Shown piece after piece: positions 52,507-61,971 of a stretch of 64,000 nt of DNA. Each line of letters begins with the position of its first letter. The first letter of the stretch is position 1. The position numbers and the translations under genes were made by a program. The notes below the pieces were generated by a model that saw only the letters and a list, made by a program, of their open reading frames with translations, did not search any database and was not told where the DNA came from. The DNA is from DASQPR01 sp963727415 (GTDB lineage Bacteria; Actinomycetota; Actinomycetes; Mycobacteriales; Micromonosporaceae). The stretch lies in contig CAVSGF010000002.1 of the NCBI GenBank assembly GCA_963727415.1, positions 1,674,001-1,738,000 on the forward strand, written 5' to 3'.

Positions 52507-53148
52507 TCAGTGAGCGATGCTGAAACCGAGCGCCACGGCTGCTGAGACGACGACGTGACCTGGTGCCAGATCCTCCGCAGCACTAACCATGCCGCTGCCG
52601 TGTCCGCGGTACTGCTCCCGCAAGCGCTCCGGATCAACGTCTTCGATGTGCACGACCGCGCCGAGTTGGACGCCCGCCGCCTCGGCGTACAGCTGCGCCT
52701 TGCGGCGGGCGGCGTCGACTGCGTCGCGTCGTGCCTGGGCCCGTAGTTCGGGCTTGGCGCGGACGTCGAACTCGACGCTTTCCACATGGTGCGCACCGGC
52801 CGCGACGACGTCGACGAGCAGTTGCTGGATTCCCTCCATGTCGGGCGTCTCGATCGCGAACGACGACGTGCACTTGTAGCCGACGAATTTGCGGCTTTCG
52901 CCGTAGCCGTCCCAGTGGCTTTGCAAGCCGAGCCGAGAGTTCTCGACCGCGGTATCGGCAAGTCCCAGCCGGCGCAACGCTTCACGAACGGCGTGCACAC
53001 CGCCGCTCGTGGCGGCAAAGGCCGCCTCGGGCGTCGCTTCGGTGCGGATGACCGACACCTGCACGCGCGCCAGGTCGGGGACTGCCCGCACGCTCGCCGC
53101 CCCAAAGGCGGTCACACCCCACGGTTTCTCGATCAACACGTCCGACAT
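52507..53148 (-). CDS. SIMPL-domain (DUF541) protein
   Basis: The 213-residue product has the SIMPL pattern: GVTAFGAASVRAVPDLARVQVSV, then FVGYKCTSSFAIETPD, and ARRDAVDAARRKAQLYAEAAGVQLGAVVHIEDV. No signal peptide is visible, although many family members are periplasmic. It is intact and standard in length, in contrast to the fragments on both sides. Its ATG abuts the stop of the CbrC remnant. The function of the family is not well defined. Confidence 0.85.
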   Translation of the reverse strand: MSDVLIEKPWGVTAFGAASVRAVPDLARVQVSVIRTEATPEAAFAATSGGVHAVREALRRLGLADTAVENSRLGLQSHWDGYGESRKFVGYKCTSSFAIETPDMEGIQQLLVDVVAAGAHHVESVEFDVRAKPELRAQARRDAVDAARRKAQLYAEAAGVQLGAVVHIEDVDPERLREQYRGHGSGMVSAAEDLAPGHVVVSAAVALGFSIAH

Positions 53149-53440
53149 TCAAGCACGGTCGGCGGGCACCCACTGCCCCCGAATCAGGGACACCCTCAGG
53201 TGAAGTCTGCGTGTCCCGATGAATTCGTGGCAGGCCCGGCATTGGAACAGGTATCCGGTCGGCTGCCCGTTGCGATCAAGGCGCGTCATGAACCCGTCCG
53301 TCAGGCTGGTCGACCAGCTGGCGGACAGGCTCGCGCGGATCGCCTCGGCTGCCTGCGGCCAGCGAGCGAGATCAGCCGCGCCGACAGGCCCCAGGAAGGT
53401 GGCAGCGTCGCCGCAGTGACACATCCACTGCTCCTGCTGC
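53149..53440 (-). pseudogene. CbrC/UPF0167 C-terminal remnant
   Basis: The frame reads GWQQEQWMCHCGDAATFLGP, VGAADL, and later MTRLDRNGQPTGYLFQCRACHEFIG, with the two Cys pairs typical of the CbrC (UPF0167) zinc-binding family. The N-terminal half is missing, and the frame upstream belongs to unrelated fragments. An ATG at 53424 could in theory give a 91-residue product. Confidence 0.6.
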
Positions 53441-53463
53441 CAGCCCGAGGGCCTGCCCGGAGC

Positions 53464-53603
53464 CGCCGGCGGGCGCCGGCCAGTGGCTGGCCTATCCGGG
53501 CGGGTTCTCCCTCGACGAGGCCGCGTGCGTGCCGCTGGAGATTTGTGCCGGGAACGAGACGACGACCGTGCACGTGTCGCTGGGCGTCGCCTGCCCCTCA
53601 TGA
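53464..53603 (+). pseudogene. Unidentified coding fragment
   Basis: A short plus-strand frame reads GAGQWLAYPGGFSLDEAACV, PLEICAGNETTTVHVSLGVACPS, then stops. The composition and Cys content look like the end of a small secreted or cell-surface protein, but no start exists and I do not recognise it. Confidence 0.35.
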
Positions 53604-53612
53604 CGGCGCCGG

Positions 53613-53850
53613 TCACCGGATGATGATCGCCGGGCCGGATCGGGGCGCAGCTCGCCGACGACGGTGGCGCCCGGGATCTCGCCGGCCAGCAGCAGGCCGC
53701 CCGAGGTCTGGGCGTCGGCCAGCAGCAGCCGCTCGGTCTCGGTCGCTGCACCGAAGTCGGTGAACGGTTCGACCCAGGCCAGGTTGTGGCGGGTGCCGCC
53801 GCTGATGTAGCCGTCGCGGGCGGCCTTGCCGCGAGGCGACCATGAACATC
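53613..53850 (-). pseudogene. Selenophosphate synthetase (SelD) C-terminal remnant
   Basis: The minus strand encodes ISGGTRHNLAWVEPFTDFGA, ERLLLADAQTSGGLLLAGEI and PGATVVGEL; a shifted frame then ends RSGPAIIIR at 53613. ADAQTSGGLL is the SelD signature near the end of that enzyme. The catalytic N-terminal domain is gone, so selenophosphate cannot be made from this copy. Confidence 0.72.
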
Positions 53851-54024
53851 GATTGCCGTAAAAGCACAGGACACCCGTGGTCCGCCGATCGCGGCGAGGT
53901 GTGGCATCGCCAGAGGTCGACGGCTCGCGCCGCCTTTGCCGCGCCGTGACCGTTGGGCGTCCGCGATGGCGGTTATTCGAACGGTTCTTGCAGGACGCCG
54001 AGCGCCCGTGGTGAACGGTGTTCG

Positions 54025-54375
54025 TCGGGGGAAGAAGTCGCGGCAGGTTTGCAGTGCCTTCTCGACCGAGTCGATGCTGCCGAGCGCGGCCAGGCTGCGC
54101 AGGTCGTCGATGTCGCGGGCGCGTGCGGCGAGGGCCTTCATGGCGAAGATGTGATCCGGGGAGGCGACCATCACCCGCAGGCCGGGATTGTCGAACACGC
54201 GGCGCTTTCCGGGGTCGTCCTTCCCGGAGACGTAGACGCTGGCTTGTTCGTTGAGCCACCACGGCGGCAGGCCTAGCTCGTCGGCGACGGCTCGGGCTTC
54301 CTCGATGACCACGCCGTGCGGGACGCATATCGCATCGACGTCGCGGGTCACCCGGATCGCGTCGTAGGCCAGCGC
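54025..54375 (-). pseudogene. DUF6036-family nucleotidyltransferase fragment
   Basis: The frame gives ALAYDAIRVTRDVDAICVPH, then EELGL-type helices, WWLNEQASVYVSGKDDPGKR, VASPDHIFAMKALAARARDI and ..ALQTCRDFFPR. This resembles DUF6036 proteins (nucleotidyltransferase-like, often toxin-antitoxin linked). The start is lost where a LuxR fragment on the other strand abuts at about 54380. Confidence 0.65.
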
Positions 54376-54381
54376 CGGCGG

Positions 54382-54460
54382 CTCTACATTTCCCCGCATA
54401 CCGTCAACAGTCACCTGCGGCACGTGTTCGCCAAACTCGGCGTGCCGAACCGCACTGGGG
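54382..54460 (+). pseudogene. LuxR-type helix-turn-helix fragment
   Basis: The plus frame reads LYISPHTVNSHLRHVFAKLG and VPNRTG, the recognition helix of a GerE/LuxR DNA-binding domain, with nothing before or after that belongs to such a protein. Confidence 0.65.
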
Positions 54461-54858
54461 CGATGACTGCGGGGCGTGCCGAACCGGTTTGCGCTAGCCG
54501 CGGTGGCGCATCACTCGATCAAGTGATGTCTCTGCGGCTGGCCTTCCGCACAATCGGCTCCATGCAGTCCGTCGTGTCAACGCTTCCTCCGCGGCGCGGC
54601 CAGGGCGAAGCGTTCACGCTCCTGGCAACCTCGGTTGCCGTTCGAGTGCTGGTTCTGTGACCAACATCCGCCAAGTCTCCGGCGTCGTGTTGGACGAACG
54701 ATTCACCATGCCGTCCCCGGTGCTCGGCTTCAGACACCATCAGAACCTGACCGCCCTTCGTGCACCTGCGAACGCCTGGATCCCCGCTAGGCAGCCGGGA
54801 GCCGGACAGGACGACCAATGCGGCCGGCGTTCGCGGCGGCAATCCCAATGGAGGCATC
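54461..54858. other. Spacer before the beta-rich/LamG gene pair
   Basis: No supported gene. The right end carries the GGAGG ribosome-binding site for the GTG at 54859. Confidence 0.4.
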
Positions 54859-55293
54859 GTGACAATCTGGTGCAAGACTCTGTGCTACATCAGCAACAAT
54901 GCCGGCATCACCCTTGAAGTCCAGTACCCACTGCAGCCTGTGGGCTATGGCGAGTGGGGCCAATACCCGGTCCCCGTGCCCGGGGGATCAGACGTCCTCG
55001 CGTTCCTTGCGCAGAGCGATGAGGATTCGATGGCCGGACCGACGTCCGCCGTGATCTACCAGATGCCGGACGGAACAAACCTGGCCATCTGGTTCAATCA
55101 GAATTTCCCGGTCGCCTCGACCTCGGATGCTCGTGCCCTCATATCAGGGCCTTTTTCTGATCGTTACAGCATCACCATGGCCGGAGGCTGGGTGCCCGAG
55201 GGCGTGGGCGCAACCTGGACTCTCTACCTGCAGTTGACGCCTTCCGGGGCTAGCCCTGGGTCGAACTCCGCGTCCAACCAGTACACGCGCTGA
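54859..55293 (+). CDS. Small beta-rich protein, aegerolysin-like pattern (tentative)
   Basis: GTG at 54859 follows GGAGG by a few bases. The 144-residue product has no signal peptide or membrane helix. It has alternating strands (ITLEVQYPLQPVGYGEWGQY, SAVIYQMPDGTNLAIWFNQN, RYSITMAGGW, ATWTLYLQL) around conserved-looking Gly/Pro turns. The order of strands is reminiscent of aegerolysins, small beta-sandwich membrane-binding proteins, but the match is too loose to claim. The giant LamG gene starts 37 bases later with its own AGGAG site, so the two form a likely pair. Confidence 0.5.
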   Translation: MTIWCKTLCYISNNAGITLEVQYPLQPVGYGEWGQYPVPVPGGSDVLAFLAQSDEDSMAGPTSAVIYQMPDGTNLAIWFNQNFPVASTSDARALISGPFSDRYSITMAGGWVPEGVGATWTLYLQLTPSGASPGSNSASNQYTR

Positions 55294-55330
55294 CCATCCG
55301 GTAAGTCCCAGAAATAGCGTAGGAGCACCG

Positions 55331-58300
55331 ATGTCGAGCCAGGACCATTGGACGTGGCCGTCCACCGATTGCAACGGGATACCGCTGGCAGACGCGGTCA
55401 CGGTCAGCTTCCAGGGCACCGTTGTGGTGCTTGCGCGTGAGAAAAACGCCGTGGTGGACGCGTTGTATTACAACGTGCGCGTTCCGGGATCGGAAACCGG
55501 CTCGGCGTCGGAGTGGGTGGGCTGGAACATCCTGCCGATGACCGAGCCCAGCCAGTCGGAAAAGAGCGGGCCCAGCCAGCCCAGCGCCGACGCGTACCCG
55601 CTGATTCGGATCGCCGGCATGGACCTGCTGACCGTGGACAAGACAGCGACGGTTGCCAAGCCTGCTGACGCCCCGTTCCGCGCCGTGACGGACGGTCGCA
55701 CCATCTCCTGCTTCCGCCAGTCGGCGCACGGAAGCCTCTATGTGGACCGGTTCGTCCTCGTGCAGGCACCCGGCGCCAGGGCGCAGCAGGACTCCGGAGA
55801 GTCGACGTGGGTGATGCGTCGCGTGTGGGAGGTCCGGTACCAGCGCAGCGAACTCCGCGACGTGCCAACCGGGCCACGGGACACGCTCGGCCCGCGGAAC
55901 CTGATCGGCGAGCCATTCCTGGAGCCGACCATCGAACTGCCCGGGATCAGCGGGATCAACGCTGGCGCTTTCGACGTCGCGCTTGCCCCGACAGCCGACG
56001 CGCAGACGATGCGCTGGCACATCGTGGCCGTAACGGGCCCCACGCTGACCTGCTGGTCCTACCCGCAGGATGCCTCGGGCCGGATCGATCTCAACCCGGA
56101 GACGGCGTTCTCATTCACGATCACACCCGCTGCTGCGCAGGCCAGTGGACCTCCGTTGACGCTGACTCCGTACGCGGGAGTCGCGGTTGCCACGTACCAC
56201 GAGCAGGATGAGTTGGTCGCCGGAGACGGAACCAAGGCCAAACTGCGCCGGATCACGCGGCTCATGATCACCGCGCCGGTCAAGATGGGCGCCGGCTCGC
56301 ACGGTGCCCTGGCCGTCTATGACTTCACCGTGCAGGCTGACGGCACAATAACGGCCTACCCCGCCGGCGCGATGTGCGCGCCAGCGGACGGGACGCTGAA
56401 CAACGGCGTCTTCACAACGAACCCGCCGAAAGACGGGGGTTACCCCGTCCCGGACGGCGCTGTCCTGGCAGCAGGTACAGGGACGATTACTTCTGTGCTG
56501 CTCGGCCAGCCCCAGCCGGCCGGGGCCCCGGCGCTGCTGGACAGCTCCGACGGTCTGGTGCACCTGTACTTCCCTGGACTTCCCGCGGAATCCGGCGACT
56601 TGTCCCCGTTCCTGGTGGCCCAGTTCGACCCTGTTCTCACCCGCGTCGAGGCCGCAGTGCCATGGACGGCGGGCAGCGTGTCCGGGACCTTCCCGCTGAC
56701 CGGCCTGCGTCCCGGCACCTCATTGAACGGGCTCAGCGTCGCCGTCGCCGATTGTCAGGGACAGGCCGATCTCTGTGAGGTGTCCATCGCCTACGGCAAC
56801 GGTTCCGGCTTGCCGGACGAGATGTGGCACGGTGTCCCTCGAGACGCCCTGACGTTCGTCGCCATCCTCAACGGCCAGTCGTCAGGCGATCCCAGCGACC
56901 CGTCCGTGCTGTCCGGGGCGGTTCCCTTCTACGATCTGGGCGGCAAGCTGGCAATGGCCCGGCTTCCGCTTGCCAGCGACGCCGACGCTGCCGCGCATCT
57001 GTCACTCGTCTCCCACCGTCCGGACGTGACGCTGGCGAGTGCGGAGGTCAGCGCGCTGAGTGGCGGCACGGCGACGCTGACGCTCGGCTTCAGCCTGCCG
57101 GGCCAGCAGACAGCCGCCCAAACCTGGACAGGCGTGCCGACGAACACCGCTTACCTGACGCCGATCCTGACCGGCGACTCCGGCACGTACGCCTACGATG
57201 CGGGCGCGAGCACCGGCGTCTACGGCATTGCCACCGATGCCGGCTCCATCCTGCTGTTCGCTGCCGGCGGCCACAAGCCGACGATCACGGTGGGCAGCGC
57301 GACCGACGGCATCCCGGGACACTGCAAGGTGACCGTCACGGGGCTCAGCAACCCGCTGGACAACATCCCACGGGACCAGGCCTCGTTCATAACCGCCCTG
57401 CGAGGAGCGTCTGGTCTCAATGCCCTCTTCGTCTACATCTCGCCCGGCGAGGTAGCGGGGGCCGTGCCCAACCAGACCGTCTCCTCGGCCATGGATCTGC
57501 GCGGTCTCTCGCTGCTGTTCGACGTGATAAACCCGGCGCCCAACGGAAGCCTGCAAGAAACCCAAAAGCCGATCAGTGCCGCCGTTCTCCAAGGCCGAAC
57601 GCCTCCGCCTCCGGCGCCTCCGGTGCCGCCGGCCGACCGCGGGATGCGGGCGCTGGCCGCCGCGCCCCCGGCCGGCCCGCTGCTCGGAGCAAGGGCGATC
57701 GTGCAGAACGATGCCTCCTGCGACATCACGAAGGGCGCGAACGGCCGGTGGTTGGCCGCCGCGCCGCCGTCCGCGTTGTCCTTCGACGGGCAGAACGCGG
57801 TGGTCGTCGATGAGCCCGGTCGGGCCACCGCACCCACCCGGACCTGGACCGTCGAGGCCTGGGTGTGCCCGGCCGACGGCAAACCGTCCCGTGTCGTGGC
57901 CTACAACGGGGCGGAGGCGCCGCCGCTGGCCGGGGTGGCGCCGTCGTACTTCCTCGGCACCGTTGGCAAGGACGCCCTGCAGTACGCCTCGTTCACCCGG
58001 GGCTTCAGTTCGTATGTGCACGTGCCCGCCAACCAGGTCTTCCAGGTCGGCTCCGGCCAGGGCTTCACGTGGGAGGCGTGGGTGCGGCCCGATGTCCAAC
58101 CGTGCCCGGCCGGCGGGAGCAATGTGCTCGGCTGCCTGCTGCAGGGCGCGGCCATGACCGGCGCCATCCAGTGGCAACTGGGCCTCGACCACGGGCGCCA
58201 CCTGGTCTATAACCTGCTCACCACCGATCCGGACCACAGCGAGCTGGAAACCTACCTCAAAGCTCCGGACCCGCTGCCCGCCACCACGTGGACCCATGTC

Positions 58301-61300
58301 GCGGTGACCGGTCTGGCGGTGAGCGGTGAGGCCGGGAAGACGTCCTGGACATTCACTCTGTATGTGGACGCCATGGAGGTCTATTCTGCGGCCGATGTGA
58401 TCCCATACCCGGTCAGCCAGTCGCCGTTCCTGTGCATCGGCTCCACCGACACAACGAACGTGAGCGTCTTCGGCGCGCTCGCGGAGATCCGGCTCTGGAC
58501 ATTCGCCGCGACCCCGGCCGAGCTGAGCCGCACCATGCACGCGTCGCTCACTGGGAACGAGCCAGGCCTGGCCGGCTACTGGCCGCTCGACGAGGAGGCG
58601 GCAAATGGTACCTTCCGGGCCAGCCAGACGTTCGTCAACCTCGCCAGCGTCACTGGCAAGGCCCTCAATGGATCGCTCAACCCGCAGCCGAGCCAGGCGG
58701 TGACGTCCTCCAGCGACGGCCTCTTCGTTCAGGCAGTGGCCGGGGTGGGAGGGGCTCCCGCGGTACGGGCCCGCGGGTTCCTGCCGGCCAACAACTGGAA
58801 CCATTTGGCCGCTGTCTACCAGGCGGCCGGCGCCCTTTCGCTGAATCCGCACGGCGTGGGAGGGCGAACCGACTACGGAATCTGCCAGAGCGCGTCGGGG
58901 CTCAGCTTCGGCCGGTCGGCCAGCGTGGACGCGTGGGTCCAGATGTCCGCCAGCACCAAAATCGCCCAGACCATCCTTGCACAGTGGGGGCCAGCTCAGC
59001 AGGACCAGGCCTTCCAGTTCGGGGTGGACGCGAATGGGCATCCGTTCTGCTCGGTCACGCTCATCGATTCGGCCGGCCAGGTGGTCCTGACCGGCACAGT
59101 GCCGCCCGCAGCCCCCAGCGTGATCGACGGCAAGCCCCATCACCTCGCCGCCACCTTCGAGTTGTCCATCACCACGCAACCGGTCCCCGCGGCATTGGCG
59201 ACGATCACCGTGTACGTGGACGGACAACAGCAGGCACAGGCCCAGAGCGGTCGGCGCAAGCCCGACCTGCGGGTGGCCGCCTCTGCCGCCCCCGTGACCG
59301 TCGGCATCAGCTCGCTGTCCACCCCGGCCAGCGGTCCCGTCGCCTACTCGGCACAGGCGCCGTTCATCGGAGTCCTGACCGGAGCCCGGTTCTGGTCCGC
59401 GACTTTGACCCCGGACCAGGTGCAGGCGGCGATGAACGGGCGCCAGGACGCCGATGCCAGCCATGGAGTGGTGTCAGCGTGGTGGTTCAGCGAGCAGACC
59501 GGTGTGCTGGCCGCCGACACGGTGTCCGGGAACGACCTGACGCTCAGCGACACCGACATGTGGGCAGCGTTCGCCGCCATCGCCACCCTCGACCTGTATG
59601 GCAATGGCATGCCGCTCGGCCCGGTCCGGCCCGCGCCCGCCGCCATCGCCGGCGGCTACCAAGGTGATCCGCAGCTCACTTTAGGCGCCTACCTGGACTC
59701 TGGTTCACCGAAGAACTGCCTCACGGGCCAGCTCGCCGAGGTGCGGATCTGGGGCGCCGCCCGCTCCCGCGACCAGATCGCGGAGACCATGTATCACATC
59801 CTGACCACGGACGAGATCAACGACGAGCCGGAACTGCGGGCCTATTGGACGCTTAATAACACCCTCGTCGATCAGACCGGGAAGGGGGCCGACGGCAAGT
59901 TCACCGGGACACCACCACCGTGCTACGTTACCTCCAAGGCGCCCTTGACCAATGAAGGCCCCCAGGTCCGCAACGTGTACAACGGGACGTTGACCCGTTT
60001 CCAGGAGCCGCTCACCGGGCGGGCCGCAGCGATCGAGTACGCGCAGGCGCAGGTGCGGTGGGACGGCAGCCCGTATGCTGTCATGCGTCGCGCCTACTTC
60101 TACGCGAACCCCGCTTTGGCCCTGTCGACCGGCTACGGCCTCGGCGAACTGGGCATGATTTTCATCGGCCAGGCTCAGACCAACCCGACCCTGATCGGCT
60201 ATATCGAGGGCGCGCCGCCCTGCCCAAGCGAGAACCTGTCCCGGCCCTTGTACATGAGCCCTTTCGCCTACAACGGCTATCAGGACGCCACCTCGGTGAC
60301 GCTGCGCCAGGACGACACCACCAGCCTCAGATTCACCTCCTCCGACTACCGGACCCGGCTGCAGATGGACCTCGACTTCAAAGCCGGCGTCCGGGGCGAT
60401 GGAGCGGTATATGGCGGCGTGGGGTACATGACCAAGCTTTTCGCTCTCAAGTTCAAGCTCGGCGCCCACCACAAGTCGTCTCTGACCGAGGCTAGCCAGC
60501 GGGACGAGGTGTACGGATCGGCGTGGACGCGCACGCTGACCGACACCATGGGCCTGCGGGGCATGTGGGAGCCCGACGGCCAGTATTTAAATCCCGTGGT
60601 GGGCCGGCGGTATCAGCCGCTCAACTTCGGCTACGCGCTGGTCGAATCTCTGACCGCCGACATCTATGCCGTATACCTGCGTTCGACGGGGGCGATGGTG
60701 GGCCGGGTCGTGGTCCCCAGTCCGGGCATCCCGCCGGACCGCAACGTGTTGACCTTCCAGATAAACCCGTCGTACGTCAAGAATGGCACCCTGGACGGCA
60801 AGGTCGGGCTGGTCAACGACCCCCAATATTCCAGTGCGGACGTCCAGCGTGGCAGCTACTTCCAGCCACAGGACGCCTACCGCAGGGCGGCCGCGATCGA
60901 CCGCGAGGAAGCCAACCTGCGCGCGTACTACCAGCAGTTCAACGCGCCGGAGCGGGGGGAGAGCGCAGGTCTGGACACCCCCACATTGGCCAGCCCGGCG
61001 GCGCAGCAGTTCTACGACTTCAGCAGCGGCACGGCGCGCCGGGGCATCGTCAACCGCTACGTCTGGACGGCTACCGGCGGCCTGCACGCGGAGACGGAGC
61101 AGTTCTCCGCCGTCCACGAACGTACCTTCACCGGCCTGTACTCCTACACCCACGGCACCGGCCTGGTCAATGAATTCGAGACTGGGACGTTGGTCGGCGT
61201 CTTCGGCGGCTTGGACCTGCTCTTCGGCGGCCAGATTAAGGTGCAGGTCGGCCAGGCCGACAGTGAAACTCACGCCCTCTCCCTGAACGTGGCTGTGGTC

Positions 61301-61945
61301 GCTGACCCGTTCCTGCAGGGCTACGACGCGTCGGACCAGACCTCCACCTGGGCCGGCTATAGCACCGCGAACTCCCCGGGAAAGGTCGAGGCCTACCGGT
61401 TCATGACGTTCTACCTACCCCCCTCACCCGCGAACGCGGACGCTTTCACGGGTTCGGCGGGCGGTGAGAGCGTGGTCGACACCGCCTGGCTGAATTTCAG
61501 CGGCGACCCCAACGCGATCGCCTTACGCCAGGCGCAGATCAACGGCAACGGAGCATGGCGTGTGCTGCACCGGGTCACCTATGTCAGCCGGGTCCCACCG
61601 CCGCTGGACACCAACCCGGCCCAGACCGTCGCACCCGAGCCACCGCAGGCGATCGACGCGGCTGACAACGCGGCCCTGATCGCCCTGGTCCGGCAGGCCC
61701 TGGGCAAGACGCCACCCAGCCCGGCCAGCATCGGTGCGGCGGTGGCGGCCGTGCTGACGCCTGCGGATGCCAAGTCGGGCCTTGGCGCCGTCGTGCCCTG
61801 GTGGGCAGATTTTCTTCAGTCCACCAGGGGTGACAAGCCCGATCAGAACGCTGTCGTGCTGATGGGGCGACTGCTCAACAACACCGTCGCCTACATGCAG
61901 GCCGCGAGCGAGGCAGGTTGGCCGACGACCCCAGACACACCATGA
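55331..61945 (+). CDS. Giant LamG-repeat protein (2,204 residues) of unknown function
   Basis: No signal peptide, membrane anchor or sortase motif is visible. Residues 1-750 are beta-rich with internal repeats (e.g. LSLVSHRPDVTLASAEV, TVGSATDGIPGHCKVTVTG). A Pro-rich linker (TPPPPAPPVPP) lies near 755. Concanavalin-like LamG domains lie at about 815-870, 885-1090 and 1170-1390, with a fourth partial one at 1450-1510 (FTWEAWVRPD, AEIRLWTFAATPAEL, AEVRIWGAARSRDQI). Residues ~1550-2060 form a conserved-looking unknown domain (IGYIEGAPPCPSENLS, ESLTADIYAVYLRSTGAMVG, GAWRVLHRVTYVSRVPPP). It may be a toxin or surface lectin released by lysis or a specialised system. Confidence 0.75.
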   Translation: MSSQDHWTWPSTDCNGIPLADAVTVSFQGTVVVLAREKNAVVDALYYNVRVPGSETGSASEWVGWNILPMTEPSQSEKSGPSQPSADAYPLIRIAGMDLLTVDKTATVAKPADAPFRAVTDGRTISCFRQSAHGSLYVDRFVLVQAPGARAQQDSGESTWVMRRVWEVRYQRSELRDVPTGPRDTLGPRNLIGEPFLEPTIELPGISGINAGAFDVALAPTADAQTMRWHIVAVTGPTLTCWSYPQDASGRIDLNPETAFSFTITPAAAQASGPPLTLTPYAGVAVATYHEQDELVAGDGTKAKLRRITRLMITAPVKMGAGSHGALAVYDFTVQADGTITAYPAGAMCAPADGTLNNGVFTTNPPKDGGYPVPDGAVLAAGTGTITSVLLGQPQPAGAPALLDSSDGLVHLYFPGLPAESGDLSPFLVAQFDPVLTRVEAAVPWTAGSVSGTFPLTGLRPGTSLNGLSVAVADCQGQADLCEVSIAYGNGSGLPDEMWHGVPRDALTFVAILNGQSSGDPSDPSVLSGAVPFYDLGGKLAMARLPLASDADAAAHLSLVSHRPDVTLASAEVSALSGGTATLTLGFSLPGQQTAAQTWTGVPTNTAYLTPILTGDSGTYAYDAGASTGVYGIATDAGSILLFAAGGHKPTITVGSATDGIPGHCKVTVTGLSNPLDNIPRDQASFITALRGASGLNALFVYISPGEVAGAVPNQTVSSAMDLRGLSLLFDVINPAPNGSLQETQKPISAAVLQGRTPPPPAPPVPPADRGMRALAAAPPAGPLLGARAIVQNDASCDITKGANGRWLAAAPPSALSFDGQNAVVVDEPGRATAPTRTWTVEAWVCPADGKPSRVVAYNGAEAPPLAGVAPSYFLGTVGKDALQYASFTRGFSSYVHVPANQVFQVGSGQGFTWEAWVRPDVQPCPAGGSNVLGCLLQGAAMTGAIQWQLGLDHGRHLVYNLLTTDPDHSELETYLKAPDPLPATTWTHVAVTGLAVSGEAGKTSWTFTLYVDAMEVYSAADVIPYPVSQSPFLCIGSTDTTNVSVFGALAEIRLWTFAATPAELSRTMHASLTGNEPGLAGYWPLDEEAANGTFRASQTFVNLASVTGKALNGSLNPQPSQAVTSSSDGLFVQAVAGVGGAPAVRARGFLPANNWNHLAAVYQAAGALSLNPHGVGGRTDYGICQSASGLSFGRSASVDAWVQMSASTKIAQTILAQWGPAQQDQAFQFGVDANGHPFCSVTLIDSAGQVVLTGTVPPAAPSVIDGKPHHLAATFELSITTQPVPAALATITVYVDGQQQAQAQSGRRKPDLRVAASAAPVTVGISSLSTPASGPVAYSAQAPFIGVLTGARFWSATLTPDQVQAAMNGRQDADASHGVVSAWWFSEQTGVLAADTVSGNDLTLSDTDMWAAFAAIATLDLYGNGMPLGPVRPAPAAIAGGYQGDPQLTLGAYLDSGSPKNCLTGQLAEVRIWGAARSRDQIAETMYHILTTDEINDEPELRAYWTLNNTLVDQTGKGADGKFTGTPPPCYVTSKAPLTNEGPQVRNVYNGTLTRFQEPLTGRAAAIEYAQAQVRWDGSPYAVMRRAYFYANPALALSTGYGLGELGMIFIGQAQTNPTLIGYIEGAPPCPSENLSRPLYMSPFAYNGYQDATSVTLRQDDTTSLRFTSSDYRTRLQMDLDFKAGVRGDGAVYGGVGYMTKLFALKFKLGAHHKSSLTEASQRDEVYGSAWTRTLTDTMGLRGMWEPDGQYLNPVVGRRYQPLNFGYALVESLTADIYAVYLRSTGAMVGRVVVPSPGIPPDRNVLTFQINPSYVKNGTLDGKVGLVNDPQYSSADVQRGSYFQPQDAYRRAAAIDREEANLRAYYQQFNAPERGESAGLDTPTLASPAAQQFYDFSSGTARRGIVNRYVWTATGGLHAETEQFSAVHERTFTGLYSYTHGTGLVNEFETGTLVGVFGGLDLLFGGQIKVQVGQADSETHALSLNVAVVADPFLQGYDASDQTSTWAGYSTANSPGKVEAYRFMTFYLPPSPANADAFTGSAGGESVVDTAWLNFSGDPNAIALRQAQINGNGAWRVLHRVTYVSRVPPPLDTNPAQTVAPEPPQAIDAADNAALIALVRQALGKTPPSPASIGAAVAAVLTPADAKSGLGAVVPWWADFLQSTRGDKPDQNAVVLMGRLLNNTVAYMQAASEAGWPTTPDTP

Positions 61946-61971
61946 CACGGAAGGTCAGCCAACCGATCGGC

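Noticed and set aside
51732..53105. A 457-codon minus-strand frame
   Set aside because: It joins the shadow of the SIMPL gene, the hypothetical gene's first half and the IS701-like fragment. Only the parts named as separate features are supported.
53149..54423. A 424-codon minus-strand frame
   Set aside because: It strings together unrelated pieces (DUF6036 fragment, antisense filler, CbrC tail) and does not represent one protein.
57002..59464. An 820-codon minus-strand frame inside the giant LamG gene
   Set aside because: It is a by-product of high GC. The composition is Arg/Gly/His-rich with no domains, while the plus strand has clear LamG repeats.
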